Assembly (NCBI RefSeq): GCF_021347895.1
Contig: NC_067135.1
Coordinates: forward strand, 2,411,320 to 2,475,319
DNA from: Acanthochromis polyacanthus
Lineage: Eukaryota > Chordata > Actinopteri > Pomacentridae
Reading direction: 5' to 3'
DNA: 64,000 nucleotides
Positions within the stretch are counted from its first letter, which is position 1; every line of letters starts with the position of its first letter. Under the pieces are notes generated by a model. The model ran no database searches. It worked only from the letters and a program-made list of their open reading frames with translations, and had not been told where the DNA came from. Shown here one piece after another: positions 9,785-21,313 of the stretch. The position numbers and the translations under genes were made by a program.

Positions 9785-10043
9785 TTGTGAGCGCTGGATG
9801 TTCCCGCCCCTCCGGATGACGTCCCCGCCCCTCCGGGAAGCGCAGCGGTCCAAACCGAGCGTCCCTCTCCGGACGGCAACACTTCCTGGGTTTGTCCGAC
9901 TTCTGGTTGTTTTGGTCCAGAAATTTTTATCGGTTCTAGTCTTTTTCTGGACGAAACCTTCAGAAACCTTCAGGAACCTTCTGGGGTCCAAACTATGAGC
10001 CGCTGACGGTCGGAGGACGAACCGGACGCAGTTTGATTTGAAG
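9785..10043 (+). promoter_or_regulatory. arfip1: arfip1 promoter and untranslated first exon
   Basis: A GC-rich block in AT-rich surroundings. CCCGCCCCTCCGG occurs twice (9803-9815 and 9824-9836), exactly 21 bp apart, with a CRE half-site TGACGT between them. The block ends at a strong splice donor, TTTGAAG|GTAAGA (exon end 10043). The next rightward acceptor on this strand leads into the first arfip1 coding exon at 15472. A 3-codon upstream frame (ATG AGC CGC TGA, 9995-10006) lies in the presumed leader. The transcription start is not determined. Confidence 0.6.
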
Positions 10044-10207
10044 GTAAGAACCGAGTTTGGTGTCTCCGAGCTGCTGTTGGCTGTTTAATGTCACAACAGT
10101 TTAATCCGCATTTTAACGGCTTATTTACCGACACAAACTCTGTTTATTCACCTTTTATTGACACCGGTTTGTTTGTGTCGATGGGAACAGCTAAGCTAAC
10201 GTGTTCC

Positions 10208-10976
10208 TAATAAAGGGGCTCCTGAGTGTAAAGTTAAAGTATTTTCTATTTTAATTCCCCTTCAACGCTCCAAGAAAGATCAATTTGATTTTTAGACAAA
10301 AACTAATTAAAAACATGTATAAGAAGAGTTTGAATAAGTTTTACTTCCTTCCTGTCAGTATTTACTAAATTTATCTTCTCAAAAATGTACTTTTTAACCC
10401 GTAAGTTTTTGCTTTTTACCTCCTAATTAGATTTTTATCTCAACATTTAAACAGTTTGATTTTTTATCTCATAATTTTGAGCTAACAAGGAATATTTTCA
10501 ATCATAACTCACTTTTTCCTGTAAAATTTGAACTGAAAATCCTGCAGGTCAGTTTATTGATGAGTAAAATATCCTGAATAAAGTGGCTCCTAAATGTAAA
10601 ATTAAACAATATTTTCTATTTTAATTCCTCTTAAAACAGCAAAAAAGGTGAATTTAATCTGATTATTTTTCTGTATTTTTTTAGAGAAGGTATAAAAATA
10701 AAAATATAAATAAACATCTAAAAGTTTTAATACCCTCCAGTCAGTATTTACTAGATGAACCTTTGACTTTTTGTCTCAAATGTCTACTTTTTAACCTCTG
10801 TTTTTTTTGCTTTTTACCTCATAATCTGATTGTTATGTCAACATTTAGACAGTTTGATTTTGTATTATCGCATAATTTTTCAACTTACATGAATACTTTT
10901 TATCACAACTCACTTTTTCCTGTAAAATTTTAACTGAAAATCCTGCAGGTCACTTTATGGATGAGTAAAATATCCT
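10208..10976. repeat. ~365-bp tandem duplication in arfip1 intron 1
   Basis: Text beginning AATAAAGGGGCTCCTGAGTG (about 10210) recurs as AATAAAGTGGCTCCTAAATG (about 10577). Shared landmarks are TATTTTCTATTTTAATTCC, CTGTCAGTATTTACTA, CTCACTTTTTCCTGTAAAAT and AAAATCCTGCAGGTCA. There are two diverged copies. Confidence 0.8.
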
Positions 10977-11499
10977 GATTAAAGGATTTCATGTGACTAA
11001 AAGCGTGCAGAACATTTTTACAAACGTTTATAAGCTTTATAACTCACATATTTAACTTTTTCCGGTTAAACTCGGTGACAGAAGTCAAATCTGTCAGTTC
11101 ATTTCACTGAGCAGAAGTTCAGATAATTCACCTTTAGTGGAAGCGTTTTCTGCCGCTGTGTAATGCACACTTAGTTTACGACGTGCACACTGTGTTTATG
11201 ACGTGCACACTCGCACAGTTTCAGGATAACGTTCAGATTTGCTGCTCAGGATGGTTCTCAGTTTACTGCACTTTGAGCCGACTGTCAGTGAAGTTTCAGG
11301 GATAAAACTTTATTGCCTTTGACAGGAAAGTGTCAAAGTTCACGTGAAATAAAAATATGTTAATGCAGGAAAGCAGCAGGTTTGGTTCACTTATTGTGGA
11401 ACCGCTCCTGCTGCTGTTTAGTTCAACTTTAATCCTTTTAAAATACTTTATTACTGTTTCAAATCTTGTAAATGCTATTCTTCATCTCTCAAGTTTTAA
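10977..11499. other. arfip1 intron 1, no further feature
   Basis: Intronic AT-rich DNA. A short direct repeat of ACGTGCACACT lies near 11180-11215. No exon is recognised. Confidence 0.4.
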
Positions 11500-11501
11500 A
11501 A

Positions 11502-14135
11502 AATAAACCACCAGTGTGATAAAATAAACCACCAGTGTGATAAAGTAAACAACCAGTGCGATAAAGTAAACAACCAGTGCGATAAAGTAAACAACCAGTG
11601 CGATAAAATAAACAATCAGTGTGATAAAATAAACATCCAGTGCGATAAAGTAAACAACCAGTACGATAAAATAGACAACCAGTGTGATAAATTAGACAAC
11701 CAGTCTGATAAAATAAACAACCAGTGCGTCAAAATAAACAGCCAGTATGATCAAATAAACAACCAGTGCGATAAAATAAACAACCAGTGCGATAATATAA
11801 ACAACCAGTGCGATAATATAAACAACCAGTGCGATAAAATAAACAACCAGTGCGATAATATAAACGACCAGTGTGATAAAATAAACATCCAGTGCGATAA
11901 AATAAACATCCAGTGCGATAACATAAACAACCAGTGCGATAAAATAAACAACCAGTGCGATAACATAAACAACCAGTGCGATAACATAAACAACCAGTGC
12001 GATAAAATAAACAACCAGTGCGATAAAATAAACATCCAGTGCGATAAAATAAACAACCAGTGCGATAAAATAAACAACCAGTGCGATAAAATAAACATCC
12101 AGTGCGATAAAATAAACAACCAGTTTGATCAAATAAACAACCACTGCGATAAAATAAACAGCCAGTGCGATAAAATAAACAACCAGTGCGATAACATAAA
12201 CAACCAGTGCATCAAAATAAACTACCAGTGCGATAACATAAACAACCAGTGCATCAAAATAAACAACCAGTGCGATAAAATAAACAAGCAGTGTGATAAA
12301 ATAAACAAGCAGTGTGATAAATTAGACAACCAGTGTGATCAAATAAACAACCAGTGCGATAAAGTAAACAACCAGTGCGATAAAGTAAACAACCAGTGCG
12401 ATAAAATAAACAATCAGTGTGATAAAATAAACATCCAGTGCGATAAAGTAAACAACCAGTACGATAAAATAGACAACCAGTGTGATAAATTAGACAACCA
12501 GTCTGATAAAATAAACAACCAGTGCGTCAAAATAAACAGCCAGTATGATCAAATAAACAACCAGTGCGATAATATAAACAACCAGTGCGATAAAATAAAC
12601 AACCAGTGCGATAATATAAACAACCAGTGCGATAAAATAAAAAACCAGTGTGATAAAATAAACATCCAGTGCAATAACATAAACAACCAGTGCGATAACA
12701 TAAACAACCAGTGTGATAAAATAAACAACCAGTGCGATAACATAAACAACCAGTACGATCAAATAAACAACCAGTGCGATAAAATAAACAGCCAGTGCGG
12801 CAAAATAAACAACCAGTGCGATAACATAAACAACCAGTGCGATAAAATAAACAACCAGTGCGATAAAATAAACATCCAGTGCGATAAAATAAACAACCAG
12901 TATGATCAAAAACAACCACTGCGATAAAATAAACAGCCAGTGCGATAAAATAAACAACCAGTGCGATAACATAAACAACCAGTGCGTCAAAATAAACTAC
13001 CAGTGCGATAACATAAACAACCAGTGCATCAAAATAAACAACCAGTGCGATAAAATAAACAACCAGTGCATCAAAATAAACAACCAGTGCGATAAAATAA
13101 ACAAGCAGTGTGATAAAATAAACAAGCAGTGTGATAAATTAGACAACCAGTGCGATAAAATAAACAACCAGTGCGATAATATAAACAACCAGTGCGATAA
13201 TATAAACGACCAGTACGATCAAATAAACAACCAGTGTGATAAAATAAACAACCAGTGAGATAAATTAGACAACCAGTGAGATAAATTAGACAACCAGTGC
13301 GATAATATAAACAACCAGTCTGATAAAATAAACAACCAGTGCGATAATATAAACAACCAGTCTGATAAAATAAACAACCAGTGCGATAATATAAACAACC
13401 AGTGCGATAATATAAACGACCAGTACGATCAAATAAACAACCAGTGCGATAATATAAACAACCAGTGCGATAATATAAACGAGCAGTACGATCAAATAAA
13501 CAACCAGTGCGATAATATAAACAACCAGTGCGATAAAATAAACGACCAATACGATCAAATAAACAACCAGTGCGATAATATAAACAACCAGTGCGATAAA
13601 ATAAACGACCAGTACGATCAAATAAACAACCAGTGCGATAATATAAACAACCAGTGCGATCAAATAAACAACCAGTGCGATAATATAAACAACCAGTGTG
13701 ATAAAATAAACAACCAGTGCGATAAAATAAACAACCAGTGCGATAATATAAACAACCAGTGCGATCAAATAAACAACCAGTGCGATAATATAAACAACCA
13801 GTGCGATAATATAAACAACCAGTCTGATAATATAAACGACCAGTACGATCAAATAAACAACCAGTGCGATAATATAAACAACCAGTGCGATAATATAAAC
13901 GAGCACTACGATCAAATAAACAACCAGTGCGATAATATAAACAACCAGTGCGATAAAATAAACGACCAGTACGATCAAATAAACAACCAGTGCGATAATA
14001 TAAACAACCAGTGCGATCAAATAAACAACCAGTGCGATAATATAAACAACCAGTGCGATAAAATAAACAACCGGTGCGATAAAGTAAACAAGCAGTGTGA
14101 TAAAATAAACAACCAGTGCGATAAAATAAATAAAA
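11502..14135. repeat. 21-bp minisatellite, large array (~125 copies) with higher-order structure
   Basis: Unit as in the 6.06-6.48 kb array: CAACCAGTGCGATAAAATAAA, period 21, lying in arfip1 intron 1. Variant units (GTGCGTCAAAATAAACAGCC, GTGTGATAAATTAGACAACC, GTACGATCAAATAAACAACC) recur in fixed order. The landmark CAGTCTGATAAAATAAAC at 11701 recurs at 12499, 798 bp (38 units) later, with its neighbours conserved. From about 13380 to 14060 a 63-bp three-unit period dominates. Minus-strand frames of up to 290 codons here are by-products of the 21-bp period. Confidence 0.95.
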
Positions 14136-15471
14136 TTAAACATTACATTCAAAGTCAAGTTCAGGCTTTTTTATGCAATAATTTGATTTTAAAACAGTCA
14201 AAATTTTGAATTATTCCCAGAATTTTGTTCAGTTTTGACTTTTTTATTCTCAACTTTATCATTTTTACCTTATAAATTTCTGTCTCATCGTCATTAACTT
14301 AAAGTGTCATCTAATACTTTTGAGCTTTTGTCCCATAATCTGGATTTCTGATGAATGTTTTTTAGTCATCTTTAATCGTTATTTATTCTTTTCCTCGTAG
14401 AAATGATTTTTTGTGTGTTTGAAGTAAAATACTAACTCCAGTGTTTCTTCACTGTTGTAATTAAGAGACTTTTCATTCTATAATTTGAAAGTTTAACCCC
14501 ATCATTTGGTATTTTTTTCTCCTAGTTTTTCAGTTTTATCTCAAATATTTTCTTTTTATCGATTTATCAATATTTATCTCAACAGTTTAGCTTTTTAGTT
14601 GTGGCTTTTTTCTAACTTATTTTAACTTTTTATCTCAGAAATATACTATTTACTGGCAAAAATTCTTACTTTTTTTACTGAATAATGTCGATTTGATCTC
14701 ATTCTTCTGACCTTTTACCTGCAGAACATTTATATTTAATCAGATTCTGATTTATTCTCACAGTTTTATGTTTTACAGCTTCACCATTGATTGAATTCGG
14801 TTTGAACTTTGGTTCTTTTTGCGTTTGGAGATTCGTTCTTTGCGTGAATCCGCCACTAGATGGAGCAAGATGACAGTAAAAGCAGATTTTTATTCTGAAA
14901 CATTCAGACTGCAGCAGTTTGTGTTGAATTTCTTCAGCAGTTTTCATTAAAAACGGGAAAAATATGCATTAATATCTGGATATTTCAGATCAAACATGTT
15001 TCTAAACCCTTAAAGATTGTGATTATTTCCAGGTTTATATAAATATATGTGGTGATTCTTCAGACACTGTGATTCATTGAAGATAAATTTCAGACTTAGA
15101 TGACTTTATTAAGAGGAATTAAGAATTTACAGCAGCATTAATATTCAATAAAGGGGTAAATAATAAGACAACACAGAATATTAGGGTATAAAATGAAAGT
15201 GAAATCAGATGAAATAAGATAAAAATGTCTAAAATATGATATTAAAACAATCTACTGAATGTACAAGAGTGACAGAGCATACAAGTGTTTCAGAAATAAT
15301 CCAGAAAAAACATGAAATATATCGATATTTTGTTAATAAATCAGCCAAAATCTCCAGATTAACATTCAGTAATGTGCTTCTTCTGTTGAAGGTGGAGAAA
15401 TAAATAAGAGTAAATAATAATAACTGTTTATGAGGAATAACAACAAATGAAACTGATTTTTTTTCATGTAG
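14136..15471. other. arfip1 intron 1, right part
   Basis: T-rich intronic DNA with loosely repeated TTTTATCTCAA phrases (about 14220-14700). I find no exon or mobile element. Confidence 0.4.
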
Positions 15472-15483
15472 AAGAGGACGAAG

Positions 15484-18400
15484 ATGATGACGGAGGTGGA
15501 GCCGGAGCCGGAGCCGGAACAGGAAGGAGGCGGAGCTAAAGAGGACTCTTGTCCAATGGTGAGACGGCATGAAGCTGATCATTTATTTTGTTGGTTCAGG
15601 AGGAAACACTGCCTGCAGTTCAACCTGAAAACTCAAAGCATACGGTTCATTTGGGGGGAATTTTTAAATGACGTGAAGAATAAAGTTTTTCCACTTTTAT
15701 TGCTCTTCAACACTGAATCACAGTCAATTTAATCTGCTTCCTTTAGTGAAATTTTTGCACCTTTTAGTGACATTTTTGTCACTTTTTGTCATATTTTTGC
15801 ATCTTTTCTGACATGTTTATATCTTTTTGAGGCATTTTTTAATCTTTTAGTGAAATTTTTGCCTGTTTTTGTGGAAATTTTTCTGCAGTCCTATGTCCAC
15901 CAGCAGTAGAATATATAGTATGTACACTCCTGATCAAAGTCTTTAGACCAGTTGAAAATTTGCAAGAAATTGCATTTTGCACTGTTGATCATAAGAAGGT
16001 TCTAAGTATAGCTCTGAAGATCCAAAAAATTATCCCAAAAATTCGAAAAATGACAATAAAAGATCCGAGAATGACGGTAAAAGATCCGAGAATGACTCTA
16101 AAAGATCCGAGAATGACGCTGAAAGATCCGAGAATGACGCTGAAAGATCCGAGAATGACGCTAAAAGATCCCAGAATGACGCTAAAAGATCCCAGAATGA
16201 CGCTAAAAGATCCAAGAATGACGGTAAAAGATCCGAGAATGACCCTTTACCCTCCCACTTACATTTGCGCCACTTCAAGCTATTCATTGGACTCAAAATG
16301 CTTGAATTTCAATAAAAAACTGGAAAAATTGCGGCATTCAATATGTCGTCTTGTCCTTTAAAACACCTGAAAGCTCCACGTCTTTCCTCATTGAAGCAAC
16401 CGTTAGCTAACAGCTGCTACAAAGCTATCAGCTGCTGCCACCAAAACAAACTGTGACCGCTCCGATAAGGTGGCCATTGTTGTAGTCCACGGTGAGTGAC
16501 AGCACTGAGTCAGCAGGTGACTCACTTGTCTTCTGTTTTATGTAATACTAGCTTCACACCTCGAGCCTGCAGGAGTTTTTATCTGATGATCAGATTAATC
16601 AGGGAAACCTTCTCCTGGACGCCACACAACTTTCTAAGTGGATCAGTCGGCTAAATAGGTCATTTTCGTGCATTTTTGTGACATTTTTGCATGTTGTAGG
16701 GACATTTTTGCATCTTTTTGTGGCATTTTTGCGACTTTTTAGGGCATTTTTTAATGTTATTGCGACATTTTGCATCCTTTAGTGACATTTTGTGGCATTT
16801 TTGCATCTTTTAGTGACATTTTGTGCAATTTTTGTGTCTTTTAGTGACATTTTTGTGTGTTTTGTGGCATTTTTAATGACCTTTTTGCATCTTTTAGTGA
16901 CATTTTTGAATGTTGATGTTAACATTAGCTGATGTTTTGGGAACGTTCCCTGTTAGTTTGGAGGAGTTTAGATTGTAACTGGAGGCTGCAGTGATTCATT
17001 AATAAAACACAAAACAACCAAAGAAGGTTTAAAAGAGCACATAATTAGTAATTAGTAACTCTCACCTGCGTCAGGTGACCGTCTCCGTGACCTCTGACCT
17101 CTTCAGGCTGCAGCCAATCACGGCAGAGAGTCGTCATCTCCATGGCGACCACACAATCTCTCCCTCCAGTTGGCCCTCATGCACCTCGGTTCCCACGGCG
17201 ATCCTGCATCGGTTGTCACGGTTACTGTGACTACGGCGTGACCTCTGACCCCTCCCCGTGAAGTGACGATGCGTTCGAGGAATGCAGGAAAATGTAACTT
17301 TCATGTCCTTCACAGGAAGCAGACGGTGACGGTGAAGACAACACGACCAGGTCAGCTGACGCCACGCTGGAGGTCGCCATGGAGACGGAGCAGAACAACG
17401 GTAAAGCAGTGATGGAGGCTGTTTGAACAGTTAAAGGCTGAAACTGAGCTCTAATCATGTTTTACTTTGTTTTGTTTCATGTGTTTTTCCTGATTTCTGA
17501 TGTATTCTGTGAAGCTGTTTTTAAAGTGTTAAGATGAGATTTTTAAAGCTTTAACTCTGACCTCCCAGAACTCCCAGTGACGCCCCCGAAACCACTGACT
17601 GGAACGGTGGTGGTTCTTGGAAACAACCAGAAAACGGCCAGCGAGACGCTGCAGAGAGTCCGAAAGTGGAGTGTCAGCAAGTACAAGGTGGGCGGAGTGC
17701 ATGGTCATCTTTTAGGTCATTTTTGCATTTTTTAGTGACATTTTGAATCTTTAATGACTATTTTGTGTCTTTTTGCGTGATTTCTGCAATTTTTTTGTCG
17801 TTTTTGCATTCATTACTGACACATTTAGCATCTTTTAGTGACGTTTTGTGTATATTTGTGACATTTTTGTGTTGTTTTGTGGCTTTATTTGCATCTTTTG
17901 CATCTTTTAGTGACATTTTTGCATCTTTAAGTGACATTTTTGCATTTTTTTGTGACATTTTGCGTGTTTCTGTGAGATTTCTGCATCTTTTTGGGACATT
18001 TTGCATCTTTAATGACGTTTTGTGTCTTTTTGTGGAGTATTTGCAACTTTTTGGATCAGTGAAAATGGCCAGTAGTCTGTTGCTATGGGCGTGGTCTGTT
18101 GCTATGGACATGTTAAGCAGCGTTGCTCTCCCTGCAGGCGACCCGCCAGGCCCTGGCTGAGAAGATGGGCCGCGGCTCTCGGACCGTGGATCTGGAGCTG
18201 GAGCCTCGACTGGAGCTCCTGAAAGACGACCGTCAGCGCTACGCTCAGGTGACCCGACTCGCTCAGACGCTGTCCAGTCAGCTGGCTCAGTTCACCGTTA
18301 CCCAGAAGACCCTGGGAGACGCCTTCACCGAGCTCAGCCTCAAGACGCCGACGCTGCACGTGAGTCTCTGACAGCGCTAATGCTAACAGCGCTAACAGAA

Positions 18401-19581
18401 CTTCACCGGTCCAGAGTGAATCTGAAGCACAGACGAATAATAAAACTCTTTACCTTCAGGTGGAATAATATAAGTCTTTACCTTCAGGTGGAGTTCGGAG
18501 TGAACGCTGAAGCTCAGAAGTTTCTGTCCAAGAGCGGAGAGACTCTGACGATGGCCATCAACGCCTTCACGTCTGACCTGAACACGCTGATCAACAAGAC
18601 CATCGAGGACACCATGATCAACGCCAAGCAGTACGAGGCCGCCAGGTGGGAGGAAATGATGGTTCCAGAATTAACTCTTTTAATGGACTTTTTCCATCAT
18701 TTCTGAGCCTCAGAACTTCATCAGTCCAGCAGATAGACACAGGACATTTAGGAGGAGAAACGTCTGAGTTCTGGTGAATAAAAATTAAACTAAAAAAGCT
18801 GGAAAATTACCACAAAAACAGACCAAATCACCAAAAAGGGCCCAAGATACCACAAAGAAATCAGCAAAATCAGCACGAAAAGACCAAAAATCCCCATTAA
18901 TAGACCCAAAATTACCATAAAAAGACACTGAATCAGCACAAAAGGTGCAAAATTACCACAAAAATAAGTGAAAATACCACAGAAAGACTCAACCAACCAA
19001 CCAACCAGAATATTTTTCCAGAGCTTAGTTTTGGGTTCTAATTAACAGATAGATAAACTGAACAGGATGTGAGTCGGTTGATGCTTTCTAAGTTCTCTCG
19101 GATCTTCTCCTGCCTCCAGGATCGAGTACGATGCGTTCAGGGTCGACCTGGAGGAGCTGAACCTCGGACCACGGAACGCCGGCACTCTGCCCAAACTGGA
19201 GGAGGCCCAGAAGAACTTCCAGAGCCAGAGGGAGCACTACCAGAAGGTCCGAGACGCCCTGTCGGTCAAAGTGAAGCTGCTGGAGGAGAACAAGGTGAGG
19301 CGCCATGATGTTCCTGATCAGCTGAGAGAAGAATCACAACCTGGATCCACCTCTGGTTTGACCATCTCCAGCTTCTGTTCGTTGGTTAGTGGAGATGTTT
19401 GTGGCTTTTCTGGATAATTCTGTCCGTCTGTCTGCAGGTTAAAGTTCTCCACAACCAGCTGTGGTTGCTCCACAGCGCCGTGGCCGCCCACAGCACCTCC
19501 TGCCACCGCTTCCTGGAGCACAACATCCAGCAGGTAGACGAACACCTGAGCGACGCCCCGTCCTGGTTGGAGGAGAGCTGA
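15484..19581 (+). CDS. arfip1: arfaptin-1, 7 coding exons, 325 aa
   Basis: An AH/BAR-domain protein that senses or bends membranes and binds Arl1, Arf and Rac GTPases at the trans-Golgi. Exons: 15484-15558, 17316-17400, 17569-17687, 18138-18359, 18488-18645, 19120-19294 and 19438-19581; all introns are GT-AG and all phases agree. Residues 1-25 are acidic ([12 protein letters not shown]). The conserved domain starts near RKWSVSKYK and includes [12 protein letters not shown] (exon 4), [27 protein letters not shown] (exon 5), [17 protein letters not shown], then [18 protein letters not shown] (exon 6), [14 protein letters not shown] and the C-terminal DAPSWLEES. The LPK of [10 protein letters not shown] and the VKVLHNQ region favour ARFIP1 over ARFIP2, as does the neighbour fhdc1. 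The last exon is diverged: where the family has AAYFAGNQ this has AAHSTSCH. The protein is slightly shorter than human ARFIP1. The start is the first of two adjacent ATGs after acceptor 15471; it could be the second. Confidence 0.92.
15735..15880. repeat. degenerate GACATTTTTGCATCTTTTAGT repeat in arfip1 intron
   Basis: Loose tandem copies of a ~21-bp T-rich unit (TTTTAGTGACATTTTTG). The same unit recurs at 16660-16930 and 17700-18055. Confidence 0.7.
16020..16245. repeat. 21-bp minisatellite AAAAGATCCGAGAATGACGCT
   Basis: About ten tandem copies with single-base variants (GATCCCAGAATGACGCT, GACGGT), period 21. The plus-strand frame reads MTLKDPR heptads. It is intronic and not a gene. Confidence 0.9.
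16660..16930. repeat. T-rich ~21-bp repeat, second intronic block
   Basis: Copies of GACATTTTTGCATCTTTTAGT and near variants, in the same intron as the 15735 block. Confidence 0.75.
17700..18055. repeat. T-rich ~21-bp repeat, third intronic block
   Basis: The same unit as at 15735 and 16660, now in the intron between arfip1 exons 3 and 4. Confidence 0.75.
18680..18995. repeat. dispersed module B plus AAAATTACCACAAAAAG minisatellite
   Basis: A ~100-bp unique-looking module (CATTTCTGAGCCTCAGAAC, ACATTTAGGAGGAGAAACG, TCTGAGTTCTGGTG) followed by a degenerate A-rich tandem repeat. The same pairing recurs at 27370-28060. The module alone, inverted, recurs at 56875-56970 and 61700-61760. Confidence 0.65.
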
Positions 19582-20785
19582 CAGCAGAGGAGCTGTGAGG
19601 GAAACGTTTGGGAGAAGTCGACTAGAAATCAGTGATGTTTTGATTTGTGGGTTTATTTATTTAATCCTCTGAACCCCGACAGGTTGGAATGAAATGTTAG
19701 CTTTAAAAAAATCACCCAAATCACTCCTTATTCATCAGAAACTGTAAGAACAGAAAGAAGCATCAGATTTCCTACTTTCTTTGAACTAGACGCTGGAAAA
19801 AAATCAACAAATCTGAGCGTCAAATCAGAATAATTCATCAAAATGACTTTATTATTTTACCAAAAATAAACCATTTGCTTTAATAAAAGTCCAGTTCTGA
19901 GTTTTCAGGTTGAGCTGCAGGCAGTTTTTCTGTAAGTGGTTAAATAGTCACATCAGTTGGAGCCTTTATTGTTTCTTTGTTGTTGGTAACTCCTCAGAAA
20001 CATGCTGATTCCAGGTTTTTACTGTTTTCGTAACGTTAAAGAAGCTTTCGAAAGTTCCAAAATGACTCAAGATTTGTTTAAAAATAGCTCAAAATTATTT
20101 AAAATTAGTTAAAATATGTTAAAATTATCTTAAACTTTGTTCAAACTGACTCAAGCTGTTCAAATTTACTTAAAATTCATCCAAAATGACTAAAAATCAG
20201 AATAAAATGGCTTGAAATTCATCTAAAATATCTCAAAATGTGTCCGGACGTGCTGATTCCAGGTTTTTCTAACATTACAGAACCCTGGTTTTGTGTCGTA
20301 GAGACAGAAGACATCGTTCTGTCCAGTGCAGGACTTTCATTTATATCGCAGAGATAAACGAGCTTCAGTGAGTTTTAATCAGGATCTGTCTGCTGGGGTT
20401 CAGAGGTTTGTTCTCTCCAGCTCAGATGTTTGTTTGGAGGTTTTCTGGAGGAAAAAGTCTCAGAGTGTTTGCTCTGAAACGTCTTCCTCGTCTCTGTGAT
20501 GGAGACTAAATCTGTCTAATCCTCTAAGCTTCTCTTTGAACTTCATAGCAAACCGTCAGACTAACGTGAGCCGGCTGCTCCCAGAAGAACGTTAGAACCC
20601 TGTTTTATCTGCACTGCTCCTGTTGTTTGTTCTTTAAAGTTCCAAAGCTGCCTTCAGCGTTCCAGGGCTCCACAGGAAACCACTTTTACTGGATCATCTG
20701 ACCTTCAGCAGGTAGAAAAACTCCCCTGGTTTCAGCTAGATGTGACGTCAGAAAACCTCATGGTTGGTTTCAGCTGCAGGACCTG
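19582..20785 (+). other. arfip1 3' untranslated region and flank
   Basis: AATAAA signals lie at 19865 and 19882; another downstream AATAAA is at 22076. 19660-19830 is a copy of dispersed module C (CTCTGAACCCCGAC, CAGAAACTGTAAGAACAGAAAG, CTTTGAACTA). 20050-20240 is a degenerate AAAATGACTCAAAATTTG-type repeat. I cannot tell which signal is used. Confidence 0.5.
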
Positions 20786-21235
20786 ATGGAGACTAGTGAG
20801 AGGTTTAGGGAACATCTGGAAACTGTAGTGTCTGCTGATTGGCTGCGGATGTTTAGGGAACATCTGGAAACTGTATTGTCTGCTGATTGGCTACAGATGT
20901 TTAGAGAACATCTGGAAACTGTAGTATCTGCTGATTGGCTACGGATGTTTAGGGAACATCTGGAAACTGTAGTGTCTGCTGATTGGCTACGGATGTTTAG
21001 GGAACATCTGGAAACTGTAGTATCTGCTGATTGGCTACGGATGTTTAGGGAACATCTGGAAACTGTAGTGTCTGCTGATTGGCTACGGATGTTTAGGGAA
21101 CATCTGGAAACTGTAGTATCTGCTGATTGGCTACGGATGTTTAGGGAACATCTGGAAACTGCAGTGTCTGCTGATTGGCTACGGATGTTTAGGGAACATC
21201 TGGAAACTAATGACTCATTTTCCAGATGTTCCCTA
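20786..21235. repeat. 48-bp minisatellite carrying a CCAAT box in every unit
   Basis: About eight and a half copies of a 48-bp unit (TTTAGGGAACATCTGGAAAC, TGTAGTGTCTGCTGATTGGC). CTGATTGGCT, an inverted NF-Y type CCAAT box, occurs at 20835, 20883, 20931, 20979, 21027, 21075, 21123 and 21171. Just after, CCAGATGTTCCCTAAATG (21222-21239) is an inverted copy of the unit. The plus-strand frame (REHLETVVSADWLRMF repeats) stays open because 48 is divisible by 3; I do not call it a protein. Confidence 0.92.
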
Positions 21236-21313
21236 AATGCCTCACAGTCGTCAGTAGATCTGGAAACTGAGGCATCTACTGATGACTGCGATGCGTTCAG
21301 GGAACACCAATAA

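Noticed and set aside
11502..14135. CRISPR array
   Set aside because: The spacing is regular, but the units are contiguous near-identical copies with no variable spacers, and the DNA is from a vertebrate.
11692..14158. Minus-strand frames of 150-290 codons with IALVVYF / FILSHWL heptads
   Set aside because: They are translations of the 21-bp minisatellite, open in several frames only because 21 is divisible by 3. No start context or non-repeat sequence is present.
20786..21313. 175-codon frame of 16-residue repeats (REHLETVVSADWLRMF)
   Set aside because: The 48-bp unit keeps any frame open. There is no signal of splicing, and nearby inverted units argue for a plain minisatellite.
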